From Sorex araneus (taxonomy: Eukaryota > Chordata > Mammalia > Eulipotyphla > Soricidae): DNA of 64,000 nucleotides. Both the position numbers and the translations under genes were made by a program. The notes beneath the pieces are model-generated. The model did not search any database and was not told the origin of the DNA. It saw nothing but the letters and a program-made list of their open reading frames with translations. The stretch lies in NCBI RefSeq assembly GCF_027595985.1, contig NC_073305.1, positions 151,034,423 through 151,098,422 of the forward strand, in the 5' to 3' direction. Positions 35,388 through 45,782 of the stretch are shown piece after piece (the first letter of the stretch is position 1; every line of letters starts with the position of its first letter).

Positions 35388-36225
35388 CTTCTGATAGGTC
35401 TGCTGTGAATCTAAGGGGTGCGCCTTTGTATATGATCTCCTTCTTTGATCTTGCTGCTTGCAGTATTGTGTCTCTATCCACGGCATCCATCATTCTGACT
35501 ATGATATGCCTTGGGGATTTTCTATTTGGGTCCCTTTTAGCTGGCACCCTTCGGACTCCTTGTATCTGGATGTCCACATTCTCTAGCTCTGGGAATTTTT
35601 TAGCAATGATGTCTTTAATGGTGTTTTTTTCATTGGGATTGGTTCCGTGTGGTTCCGGCACTCCCATGATTCTTATGTTGTTTCTCCTGAGGTCGTCCCC
35701 TAGGACTCTAACTCGCTCTAGAGCCATTTTGAGGTCTTTTGCCATTATTTGCTGTTGTCTATATGCTTTGTGCAGCTCATCTTCAAGTTCACTGATTCTG
35801 TCTTCGGCTGTAGTCATTCTACTATTGAGGGCTCCTACGGAGATTTTCATTTCATCTACTGATTCTTTTAGTTGTGTGACTTCTGTTCGTAGCTTTGAAA
35901 TTTCTGCTCTCATTTCTTCCTGGATTATCTTGGTGGAGCGTTCCAACGCGGCATCCATATCCTCCCTTAATTTATTGGATGTTCGTTCCATAGTTGTGTT
36001 GAGTTCATGAATCATCCTCACAATTTCCTCTCTGAATTCTCTATCTGAGAGGAGGGTGTATTTCTGGGAGGTCGCTGCTGAGGTTAGTGAGATATTTTCT
36101 TGGCTCTCTCCTAGTGGTGGGGATTTTCTCAGTTTCTTCATGTTGTTATGGGCTTTACTATCTGGAGCTCTCGTTAACTTGGGAGGAACCTCGACTAAAG
36201 ATTTTTGGTTATGCTCTTTTGACAA
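35388..36225 (-). pseudogene. L1 ORF1, open but C-terminally truncated
   Basis: ORF1p is the trimeric RNA chaperone of L1 particles. The start codon at 36,223-36,225 is followed by about 279 uninterrupted L1 codons. A basic N-terminal region leads into a coiled coil (about residues 45-165, for example ISELEDELHKAYRQQQ), an RRM (RRNNIRIMGVPEPHGTNPNE) and part of the C-terminal domain (RHIIVRMMDAVDRDTILQAA, then ADLSEE). The frame then crosses the target-site duplication into flanking DNA, ending after 309 codons at 35,296. Roughly the last 50 or more residues of a typical ORF1p are missing. Confidence 0.88.
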
Positions 36226-36390
36226 AGTACTTTTCCGTGCAAGTTGATGTGTTCATTGACAGTTTTTGTGAAGTTAGGATAGGCTAGGTTAGTTGAGTAT
36301 CAAAATATAGTAACTAAGATGATGAGGGAGTTCTTCGGAGAAATGAGTTCAATAAATTGTAGCCAAAGGACAATGCGTGGAATGGTAAGA

Positions 36391-36490
36391 AAAATATCTG
36401 CGGCCGCATTAGCGGCCGCCGCTCCGGAAACAGGCCACGCCCACTTTAAGGCCACGCCCCCAAATGACAGGACACGCCCCTAACCTTTTC
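36391..36490 (-). promoter_or_regulatory. L1 5' UTR GC-box cluster
   Basis: Three near-identical GC boxes on the plus strand (ggccacgccc at 36,433 and 36,450, ggacacgccc at 36,470) lie next to an inverted pair of gcggccgc sites (about 36,400-36,420). Such GGGCGTGG-type boxes bind Sp/KLF factors in other promoters; activity here is inferred. Confidence 0.5.
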
Positions 36491-36882
36491 GGACACGGGA
36501 GGGCGGGATCAGGCGCGGTGGGCGAATGACTGGGACCTGCCCGGCGGGGAGGGGGTGCTCCGAGCTGTCCCGCTGCCGCGGGCGGGCACGGGACGCAGGG
36601 GGCGCTTTTCCAGGTGGCACAGGGTCTCCAAGGGGAAGAGCCAATATACCTGTCGGACACGGGAGGGCGGGATCAGGCGCGGTGGGCGAATGACTGGGAC
36701 CTGCCCGGCGGGGAGGGGGTGCTCCGAGCTGTCCCGCTGCCGCGGGCGGGCACGGGACGCAGGGGGCGCTTTTCCAGGTGGCACAGGGTCTCCAAGGGGA
36801 AGAGCCAATATACCTGTCGGACACGGGAGGGCGGGATCAGGCGCGGTGGGCGAATGACTGGGACCTGCCCGGCGGGGAGGGG
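36491..36882 (-). repeat. L1 promoter monomers, 164-bp tandem units
   Basis: Identical-looking units start at 36,491 and 36,655 and a partial one at 36,819 (marker ggacacgggagggcggg), period 164. The partial unit ends at the 5' end of the L1. Highly CpG-rich, comparable in plan to mouse L1 monomers. Confidence 0.92.
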
Positions 36883-37851
36883 TTCCAGGCTAGGTGTTTA
36901 GGTAGCTTTCATAGAACTCAGTTGGGAATCCTTGTATTATAAGAAAATATGTGCATTAAATAATTAGTTTTCAAAAATCTATAAAAAAGTTTTGTTGATT
37001 TCTTCTTTTTTTTCTGGCTAGGTACCTTTTACTTCCCACATAATTAAATTACTGATAAACTTCCCAGGCCTTTGAATGTATCACTATCTTTTCTGTCACT
37101 GTGCTTGAAACCTCGGGCCAGTCTTCTTGTCCTCTGCTTGTCACTTACACTCCATTGAGTCTATTCCTCTCTGTAATCCACCACTTCTCTTTGTTCTTAT
37201 TGCCTTGATCCAAGCTCCAAGACCCAGGGGAGCATCTTTTTTGATGATCCATTCACCTAACTGTATTTTTTTAGTTTCTCCAGCATCCCCTGGCCAGATG
37301 CTTGGGACCTAAAAATGAATGATTTCATTGCCCTGGAAGAGTGAGTGCAGAGCTGACATAAGCTTATGAGTCTATCATTGCAGCATATATCCCTAAAACT
37401 GTTAGGAAAAAAAGTCACCGTATTATCGTAAGATCACATGGCCTCTTTTTTCCCCAGCTGTAAGCATTTGAAAATTAAGTTAAATATCTAGCTGTAGTTT
37501 CCATATTTCTAATTAGTTTTATCCACATTAGCCGTAACAGTTTAAATTTTTATTTGAAATCTACATTTTCTAATTTCTCTGTTACTTTTGGCAGCAAGAA
37601 TTTTTATTGACAGCTGTCTCTTCATAGAGTTAATACACTTAATAATAACGCTATACTCTCAGTTGGGATCTACTACTTGAGACTAAAGAGCTGTACATTC
37701 AGCTCTGTCCTTGTATTTCCTCAATTCAAATTTATTTCTAACTGGTCTGGTTTTAACTCTGAATCAGTCAGTAGCAGTCAACTCAGATCCCCAAACAATG
37801 AATAGGAACAATTGTTATGCAAATCAACTTGTCCAAATAAGCTTCAAGCTC

Positions 37852-38080
37852 ATCCCATTGCTCATCGATTTGTTCAAGCGGGCACCAGTAACGTCTCTCA
37901 TTGAGAGACTTATTGTTACTGTTTTTGGCATATCCAATATGCACGGGTAGCTTGCCAGGCTCTGCCAAGCGGGCTTGATACTCGGTATCTTGCCAGGCTC
38001 TCCGAGAGGGGTAGAGGAATCGAACTTGGGTTGGCTGCGTGGAAGGCGAACGCCCAACCGTTGTGCTATTGCTCCAGCCC
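37852..38080 (-). repeat. Full-length SINE of the non-A-tailed group, close to exon 4
   Basis: Minus strand from tattgctccagcccc (head complement at 38,080) to ctcatcccattgctcatcg (3' end). aaataag flanks both sides. It ends about 123 bases before the exon 4 acceptor, so it sits near the branch-point region. Confidence 0.88.
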
Positions 38081-38203
38081 CTAAATAAGGTTAGGAATGA
38101 GAAATTCCAAAGGAAAGAGAGAAGGATGGACAATGAATATTTTATGGACTATCAAGATATGTATAATGTATAATGCCTTACTATTGTTTTGTTTTACTTG
38201 TAG

Positions 38204-38305
38204 CTACAAGAAAACACATGAAACCCTGAGTCACGCAGGGCAGAAGGCCACTGCAGCTTTCAGCAATGTGGGGACGGCCATCAGCAAGAAGTTTGGAGAT
38301 ATGAG
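38204..38305 (+). CDS. TPD52L1: TPD52L1 exon 4
   Basis: Acceptor tacttgtag before 38204 and donor gtactg after 38305. The exon is 102 nt: C completing the alanine codon, 33 codons, then AG of a serine or arginine codon. Residues run YKKTHETLSHAGQKATAAFS then NVGTAISKKFGDM, the conserved central D52-family block. The exon ends in phase 2, and the next exon and the candidate cassette both start in the compatible phase, which allows skipping. Conservation appears complete relative to my memory of the mammalian protein. Confidence 0.98.
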
Positions 38306-38469
38306 GTACTGTGGGAGAAATAGGAGGAATGGGGCTAAGCCCTTAACTTTCTGAGGAAATAGAAGCACTTTCTATCTTCTGATCTTCCTAACATATTGTT
38401 TTAAAGCTTTTCATAGAAACCTTATGCGGCTATGTTGATGGATGTCTAAAATAATTTTTGTTTGCTTGT

Positions 38470-38566
38470 TTTGGTGCTTAGGAGTTGTTCCTTATGCTAC
38501 AGTGCCAGCGATCAAACCGAGGACTCTTGCATGTAAACTGTAGGCTCCTGCTAATGCCCCAGCAAC
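38470..38566 (-). repeat. Old SINE fragment
   Basis: Minus strand: gcttaggagttgttccttat, then agcgatcaaaccgagga, then ttgcatgtaaactgt. Diverged. Confidence 0.45.
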
Positions 38567-39491
38567 AAGATAACCTTGCTAATGTTTTAAGCCAATCTCC
38601 CTTTATTTATCATGAAGTTGTATCCTGATATCTTATTATATCTTGCTCATTTTGATATAGAATATTTTTTTAGTGTAGGAGTACAGCTATTTATTTAGCC
38701 ATTGATTAAGCTGATTGAATTGGGCATGGACTCCACTGATTTAGAATATTTTAAACTTACCTTGAGCTTATCAGGGTGTGACACAGTTCTGAGTTGAAAA
38801 TACCATCAGGTCAAAAATGTGTTTAATATATCTTAATACCAAACATTAGAGCTTAGCCTTCCATAAACGTGCTTTCATTAGCCTATAGTTGGGGAAAATC
38901 ATCTAACACAAAGCAGGTTTTATAGTGAAATGTTGAATAACTCATGTAATTTATCGAATGCTGTACAGTGAAAAATCATGGTTAGATGGGAGGGATCTGA
39001 CTGCTATTGTACCTGTCTAAAAGCACGCTGGGCCTGATGAGGAAGCACTCAACTAAAATGCTGCATGATAAGGATACTGCAGCGATAGGGCCACCCAACT
39101 CACTCTGTTCTGATGAGACCAGAGAGTAGCTCTTGGAAGATACATGATTATGGTCCCATAGCATTTTGTAGAATTTGCAGTACACAGAGCAAAATTTTTC
39201 TCAAGGTATACTATCTGACATTTGTATTTTGTATCATTAAGTGTAAACCCTGTGAAAACAAGCTTTGCCAAAATATTTTAGTTTTAAATTATTGTGACGC
39301 AAACCATGTAAGTAAAAGTCCAATCTTTAAAGTTTCTTAAGTGAGAAAAAAAAGAGTTTTACTGAAAGTTTTTTAGGGTTTTATTCTTTCTCACATTGAT
39401 TTAACAATTTATAATGTGATCACGCAGAAAATTTTACTTTCATTAGACATCTTTCTTTGAATTATTTTGGGTTTAAAAGTGTCATTATTAT

Positions 39492-39679
39492 AGGAGTTGA
39501 AGAGATAGTACAGATGTTAGGGCACTTGCCTTGTAACTGGCAAGTTCTGGTTCAGTTCCAAGCATTGCATATGGTCCCCTAATCACCACCAGCAGGGACC
39601 CCTCAGCATGGAGCTAAGAGTAAGCCTTGAGCCCCCTTGGATGCATCCCACCCCACCCCTCACCAAACAAAAAAAAAGG
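39492..39679 (+). repeat. Diverged A-tailed SINE with short TSD
   Basis: aggagttgaagagatagtac head, gcatatggtcccctaatcac body, A9 tail; gtgtcatt occurs on both sides. Confidence 0.7.
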
Positions 39680-40040
39680 GGGTGTCATTGTTCTATATTT
39701 TTGTTAGTTGGCTATAAAATTCTTCTGTACATTCTGGAAACAAATTTCTAAACTTGTTTAAAAAGATTGCCATCACAACTCAGATAGGTAGGAAGAAAAA
39801 TAGCACCTCATATTTTCTTTAAGCTCTGTTATTTTGTTTGTTTCTTAAAAAACCAAAGGCACTCTTTTTCATGCCAAAGCTTTCAACCTAACGCTCTAAG
39901 TGCAGAACCCGCAATTCAGTCATGAAAATGTTCCCTCTCCCCATTTCTGAAGTTAAGATCTATTTAACTAAAATCTTTCCATGAAGTGAAATGAAGTCAT
40001 TTTTTCCTGAATGTGTTTGGAAGACATGCAAGCTATTGCA

Positions 40041-40098
40041 ATCATTTTGATAATTATATGGTATCTGCGATCATTTTGATAATTATATGATATCTGCT
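40041..40098. repeat. 29-bp tandem duplication
   Basis: Two head-to-tail copies of a unit starting atcattttgataattatatg, at 40,041 and 40,070, with two mismatches. Confidence 0.9.
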
Positions 40099-41021
40099 GG
40101 AAATATTCTGCTGAATTTATTCAAACTGCATGTGATCTGGTAGCAATGAAATGTTTGCAGGGGGAAGATAATTTAATTTTCAACCAACTCTGTATATCCA
40201 TATGAATGATAGTTGTATAATACTGAATAATAAGTTACTAAAGTATGGCTCATTGAAAGTCAGTATATTGGAGGGTTGTGAATGGAGTTACCTACTTTTC
40301 ACTTTGGAGCTCAAGGAACAATGCAATTATTTCTTTAAATTCTGATGTGCTAACTCTGCTCTTGTTTCTCCCTGGGCTGCTCTGGCTGCAGGTCTCATTC
40401 CATTGGGTAAGCATTCCCTGCCTAACCCTGCACTTTCTTCCCACTCTGGGTACACTGAAACCCAAATGAAAGATCTCTTTGCTTGCAGATATGTCTGATC
40501 AGGTAGATCAGAGGGCACTTAACACCTTTGAATTTGTTTAAACACATATTTAATTCATTTCTGAATCATTTCCATTAAATTCACGTGCTACACAGTTTCT
40601 TATTCTCTTTGCAAGATTCCTTCTTACTTTATCAGAGTTCCTTAGAATTAAAATAAAGGAAAGTGGAACTTGAGAATTGCATTTTTGAAATAGATATTTA
40701 GGAAGGAGAGTAAAGGGAAAAAAAATTGCTTTCTCTAGATTGTTGTGTCTTTTTTCTGAATTCTTATAAGTGTTACTTCTCCAGATGGCTCAGCTTCAAC
40801 ATTCTGTATGTGCCTTGTGAGACTGAAGAGGAAAAAGGTTACTGGAAAACACGTGTTAGGAAGTGTGTGATTGTCAAACTCCAGCTCTGAATTAAGCCTC
40901 TTCTTTGGATTCTTACTATATATACTATATATAGGTCAAGTTGGCATGAGGGATTCTTTTCTTTTAAAAATGCCTATGTTTAATAAATGAATATATTGAT
41001 AGTGCTGATAATTGGGGGTGG

Positions 41022-41191
41022 GGGGGTTGGGCCACAGTGGCGGTGCTTATGGCTTATTCCTGAGTGTGTGCTCAGGAATCACTCCCTGGTACATCATATG
41101 GGGCTCGAGGACTATATGTGGTACCAGTGATCAAACCCAGGCCAGCTGCATGCAAGGCAAGCACCTACGAGCTGTACTATCGCTCCAGCCC
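41022..41191 (-). repeat. A-tailed SINE, reverse orientation
   Basis: Minus strand: ggaatcactccctggtacat, then tgcatgcaaggcaagcacc, then ctatcgctccagccc. Confidence 0.75.
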
Positions 41192-42129
41192 TGCTGGTGA
41201 ATTTCTTCAGTAATTCTTTTTCAGTGTAGTTTCTTAGGAAACATTTTGCTTATTGCTTATAAATGGAATGTCGAGGGAAAGATCATGTGTATACCCTGAG
41301 TTTCTTGTCCTTTCCTTGCTGAGTCCTAGTGCCAGGCTGCTCAGTCGGGTAACATTAGTGGATAGCTCTGAGAAAGGGTGACGAGTCTGATCCTTATTAG
41401 CTGGCTGAGAGAAGAGAAAGCAGAGGCTGGGTAGGAAATATGATAGGTAGACGCGGCCAGAGAAGTGGGCGACAGTCCCCCTTCCTAGGTCTATCTTTAT
41501 TTCTAGAACTCAACGAGTTATAAGAGCTAATTAACCTATCAGAGGGAAGACAAGTCGGTGACTGGGATTAACAGGGTGAGAACCGTGGGCTTCTAGAATT
41601 CTCAGGAATGTGGATATTCCTAAAACAAACGTTCTAGACCAGATGCAGAAGGTGCTGCTCTCACGTTAGACTGTGCAAATTACCTGCTACTCTGTTTCCT
41701 GCTACTCTGTAGAGTTTCTCCACATTTACTCTTGCTGCCTGATTATATCTCCTGGGTCCTGCCCTTTACTCTGAACTGTCTTTCTGAACAGGAAAAGGGA
41801 GTGGAGAAAGGAGGTGGACTCTGGAGAGGATGCCCACAAGCAACTGGGTTCACCTAGGGGAATCCAGACATTCTTCTCAGATTTCCTGACCACTGAGAAC
41901 CTTCCAGAAGTAGACTAATATGCAACCACCTTCGGAAGCTGATGGTGGCCTATCTTTCCCAATGGAAAACAAATAACATCTTGTGGGGTGGGCAAGGGAG
42001 TGCGTGAGATGGTAAGATTGCTGCTTTAACACTGTGAATAGGGAGTTTTTTGTGTACTTACATTGTGCTTTCTTCTTTTGTCTTCCTTTTTTTTTCTCCC
42101 CTCTCCCTTAATCTGCTTTTGCCCTGAAG

Positions 42130-42168
42130 CTACTCCATTCGCCATTCCATAAGTATGCCTGCTATGAG
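42130..42168 (+). CDS. TPD52L1: TPD52L1 exon 5 (14-3-3-motif exon)
   Basis: Acceptor ccctgaag before 42130, preceded by a long pyrimidine tract (42,065-42,120), and donor gtaatg after 42168. The exon is 39 nt: C completing serine, 12 codons YSIRHSISMPAM, then AG. The residues RHSISMP resemble a 14-3-3 binding site, and D53 is known to bind 14-3-3 through a site encoded by an alternatively spliced exon. The exon is symmetric (phase 2 on both sides), so skipping keeps the frame. Tissue-specific use cannot be judged from sequence. Confidence 0.95.
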
Positions 42169-42869
42169 GTAATGTGCATAAATTATTTTGCATAATATTA
42201 AAACTATGTGTATGTGAAGTGTTATCTTATTAATGTTTACTTTATGCCTTTTCTCCCTTTTCTATGAAAGGAAGTATGACTACCTACCTCATTCTTTTTT
42301 CCAATGCCTTTCAGGAGAAAAGATTGACAATTTTGTAGAACTATGGTGTAATGAATAGGGGGTTTTGACCAGACACAAAGTTTTCAATTCTCTCTAAATG
42401 TGTGAGCTGAGACAATTTACTTAACCTATCTCTAGTAGTTGCCAACCAATCTCTATTCTCTTATCTGGACACTGGGAGAAATTAAACTACTTCTAATAAG
42501 TTGTTTTGAGACTCAAAGTCAGCCGTATAAAGTGCCGATCCTGGAACATTCTAGCACCCTTGGAAAGATGTCAACACACTTTGTACTTCAGCAAAATTAA
42601 ATGCAAGCTTAGGAGAAAGTTCAAATGAAAGGCTAGAAGACCAAGAAGGCTGATGCTCTAGAAAAGATAACGTTAGACGATCTTTAGAGGTAGAGGTGAG
42701 GTATCTTTCAAATAATAAAAATGTTGTTCAAATTACTGGTCAAATAAAAACTTCAGAGAAAGACATTCCCCACTTCAGGTTGAATTAGTGATATAATTAG
42801 AAAATCAGAGATACTTTAGTACTACTAATACTAATAGTATTACTATATATCAATACTATATACAATAAT

Positions 42870-43080
42870 CATGATCACGAAATCCCATTAATCATCGATT
42901 TCTCGAGCGGGCTCAGTAACCTCTCTATGCGTCCTTTCCTTGAGTCAGGGGAATGGGATCCAGCTTGTTACTGGATTTAGCATATGAATACACCGTGGGA
43001 AGCTTGCAAGGCTGTCCCATGTGGGCAGGAAAATCTCAGAAGCTTGCCAGTTTCTCCCAGAGGGAGAAGTAGGCTACAAG
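42870..43080 (-). repeat. SINE of the non-A-tailed group with 12-bp TSD
   Basis: Minus-strand variant body related to 25,087-25,306 (attaatcatcgatttctcga, then gaatgggatccagcttgtta). TSD atatacaataat lies at 42,858-42,869 and 43,081-43,092. Confidence 0.8.
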
Positions 43081-44019
43081 ATATACAATAATACTAATAG
43101 TAATACAGAGGAATGACTTCCAATGGGAATAGGAATATGAAGTTTGCAGCCCGGTACTGAATTTTGAAGCCTAAGAAAAGTCCAATCCGTATTTTCAGTT
43201 TCATCAAGTTAAATAAGAGAATGTGTTTACCATTATTCCGTGGTTTATCCTTGGAGGTTCAAAGCTGCCTTGAGCTCTTGGGCCCCATGGCAGGGGGCAA
43301 AGTGGCAGGGGAGCATCAAGGCTTTAGGACCCTCCTCACTTGTATCAGAATTGGGCCATTTCTACCTGCTCTCTATTGTATTCTTTTATAAAAGCATTAC
43401 AGAAGGGTAATAACAGAAGAGTAATACAGAAGGGCGATAACAAAGTCATACTTGTTATCAATAGTTTGACACCATTAAAAGTAAATATTTTCTGGGGTTC
43501 TCTGCGGTGTTATAAGTTTATAGTTGGATACTGTATAATGAGATCAGAGAGAATTCTCCAACACATGTTTTAGCACAGTTTAGTTTGAAAATTTTTGCTT
43601 TGTTATATATGACAGCATCTCTTTTATTATAATGAGCTTGTTTGGTTTCTCTGGAAATTTAACCACAGCGTTCAGTTTTCCTGCTTTGGTGGCAAACAGA
43701 AAACACAGATCCAGGATATGTTTTTCTTTGAACGATTTCTTCCCTCTCGTTTTAGTGCACCCAAATTGATTAGTACGATTTGTGGCACTGAGTTCCTTTT
43801 CTGGTCAACATATCAGTTTGTGTGTCTAAAAGAAGGCATGAGGGAAAAGTTTGCATAGCTTTACTCTGTGAACCAGGAATCCATTTAATGGTTTGTGGGT
43901 CACTGCAGTCATCATGAGCTTGCCTGAAATTTATTTTTGAGAAAAAGGCCTGATTCAGATGATGTTTATCCTCAGAGCATTAAGTTGAACTTTCTGTCTA
44001 TTCTGGTTCTCTGTCACAG

Positions 44020-44067
44020 GAAATCTATGAGCAAACTTGGCCAAATAAAACCTACAGAGGAAGGCAG
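44020..44067 (+). CDS. TPD52L1: Candidate cassette exon of TPD52L1
   Basis: A 48-nt segment bounded by a strong acceptor (pyrimidine-rich tttctgtctattctggttct then ctgtcacag) and a donor (ggcag then gtacca). It begins in the phase left by exons 4 and 5 and ends in the phase needed by exon 6, so inclusion adds 16 residues without changing frame: completed Arg, then KSMSKLGQIKPTEEG. It has no stop and is Lys/Ser-rich, as expected near a regulated phosphosite region. I cannot confirm transcription and do not recall this exon with certainty. Chance is possible because 48 nt is short. Confidence 0.5.
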
Positions 44068-44204
44068 GTACCAAAAAGTGTATACTTTTGAGTCACTGAA
44101 GTGTAATTCATAGGTATTTCATCATGAAATAGACGTATTGTGGAAGCTCTCTCATAGGAATTTGACTCATACTTGAATCATATACAAGGTGCTGTTCCAT
44201 GCTT

Positions 44205-44336
44205 CCCCCCCACCTTTTTTCCTTTGTTTTTTTTTTGAGCCAAACCCAGATGAGCGCAGGGTCTGTTTCTCACTCTATGCTCAGAGATTGCTCTTGCTGC
44301 ATGCAAGGCAAACTGCTCTGCTCTCTTTCCAGCTTG
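44205..44336 (-). repeat. Diverged SINE
   Basis: Minus strand: T10, gatgagcgcagggtctgttt, then gctgcatgcaaggcaaac, then ctctttccagctt. Internal deletion relative to full length. Confidence 0.55.
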
Positions 44337-45721
44337 ATCCCACGCTTGAATGCTTGAACCCTCTGGACTCACCACTGTTAGTTCATAGAGTCGCCTATAA
44401 AACCATTTCTGGGAATATGAAACGTCAATCTTGGGAGATACTCCCTAACAAAGCCACATTTACTCAAAAGTATATTCTCTGTTAATTATCTCTTGATATT
44501 ATTAGAGTCATACTCCATGATGCCCATACTTTTTATCCATTTTCCTTTATGAAGGTTCTTGCTCTAGTTCATTCCTCTTTCTATTTCTTTGGCACTGAGC
44601 GAGAACAGCAAGTGGCTTATCAAATATAGCAACATTCAGTTGAATTATCTGACCTGAAAATGATGGTAATTGTTGCTGGAAGTTGACATGGATATGAGAT
44701 TTAAAATACATTTTTAGTTCAGTTCCTGTTTCTTTAGTTGGACTTGGCATTATTTTTAACGGTAATGATGTCATCACATCATAATGTCATGTGGCCAAAT
44801 CTAATCTAGAAAACCAAAAGTAACCAAATGAAGTATCTAATGCTTAAAATAACAAGATGATACATAGATTATTTAACACAACGAGTGAGTCACAAATAAA
44901 ATACCAATAGCCTGCAAAGATTCTGCCTGGTAAGATAACAAATAGAAGTATATATCTTCTTTAGGAAGAAAAACCATATGGTCTTTTATAACTTTTGCTT
45001 TAAGGAATAGATAAGTAACGGGTATATTTCAATTGAAAACAGTGACTTTCAGATCACCCCCCCAAGAATTAGCAAAATGATTACTTCTTAATGCAGTAAT
45101 TAAGATTACTTCTTAATGGGGGGCAGGGGAACAAACAAACTTAAGAATCTTTTTCCCCCCTTGTACTATTTCTGTCTCGTCACACATTTACTGAAATAAA
45201 TAACTTTATCTCAAGTGGAAAAACTCAAACATGGCATTCTTCAGACAGACTTTCCAAAGTTTATCAAAAAAAACCCAAAAACCACCCAAAAAATCCAAAA
45301 ACAAAACTGAGTTGGAAAAAGCATTCAACGCTGCTTTTTCACACTTTTGATTCACTGGAAATAATTTATTATGTACCATAACATTATTATAATTCTGTAT
45401 TACTAAATGTTTTGTTATTAATTCTGTGGTTGGGTATCTGTTTTACTCAGAAAGAAAAGCATTAGCTTCAGGTTTTTGAAACTTACCTAACAGGTTAAAT
45501 CTCTTGGTTATATTTTTATTATTAAAAGAAAAATTTGTGGACAATCATGGCAGTCCTCAACCTCGAAGAGCTCAGTGACGCGTACTTTCAAACACGGTTG
45601 ATGCAGGTGGCAAGCTGACAGCTGATGCAGAGGCGATATTCACAAATAAGGGCAGAACATCAGATAGCACGGTTGCTAAGACAGAAGGTCTTTGGAGCTG
45701 ACCTCTCTTTCTTTATTTTAG

Positions 45722-45782
45722 GAATTCTCCTACTTTCAAATCTTTTGAGGAGAGGGTTGAGACAACTGTCACAAGCCTTAAG
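45722..45782 (+). CDS. TPD52L1: TPD52L1 exon 6
   Basis: Acceptor ttattttag before 45722 and donor gtacag after 45782. The exon is 61 nt: G completing an arginine codon, then 20 codons NSPTFKSFEERVETTVTSLK, ending in phase 0. The NSPTFKSFE block is shared by D52, D53 and D54 and is the best family signature in the C-terminal half. The VETTVTSLK end, with its extra TTVTS compared with TPD52 (VENLK), marks this gene as TPD52L1. Confidence 0.97.

Larger units (their letters stand above)
35371..36899 (-). mobile_element. L1 with promoter monomers and ORF1, lacking its 3' end, flanked by TSD
   Basis: The flanking duplication ttccaggctaggtgttt lies at 35,371-35,387 and 36,883-36,899, so the insert proper is 35,388-36,882. 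On the minus strand it starts in tandem monomers, runs through the 5' UTR, and stops within ORF1 with no ORF2, 3' UTR or poly(A). A usual 5'-truncated L1 is the opposite. The open ORF1 and perfect TSD indicate a young insertion. Confidence 0.9.
25701..38203 (+). other. TPD52L1: TPD52L1 intron 3 (12.5 kb)
   Basis: Repeats are listed separately. I recognise nothing in 26,500-26,885, 27,050-28,285, 28,830-30,635, 31,970-32,270, 34,640-35,370 or 36,900-37,850. Confidence 0.85.
38306..42129 (+). other. TPD52L1: TPD52L1 intron 4
   Basis: Holds three SINEs (38,470, 39,492 and 41,022) and a 29-bp tandem duplication (40,041). I recognise nothing else in 38,570-39,485, 39,685-41,015 or 41,195-42,125. 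Confidence 0.8.
42169..45721 (+). other. TPD52L1: TPD52L1 intron 5
   Basis: Contains SINEs at 42,870-43,080 and 44,205-44,336 and the candidate cassette exon at 44,020-44,067. I recognise nothing else in 43,095-44,015 or 44,340-45,715. Confidence 0.8.

Noticed and set aside
36409..36901. Overlapping frames on both strands rich in Pro, Arg and Gly (83-114 codons).
   Set aside because: They lie in the GC-rich 164-bp L1 promoter monomers, where stop codons are rare. The repeated peptide simply mirrors the repeat.
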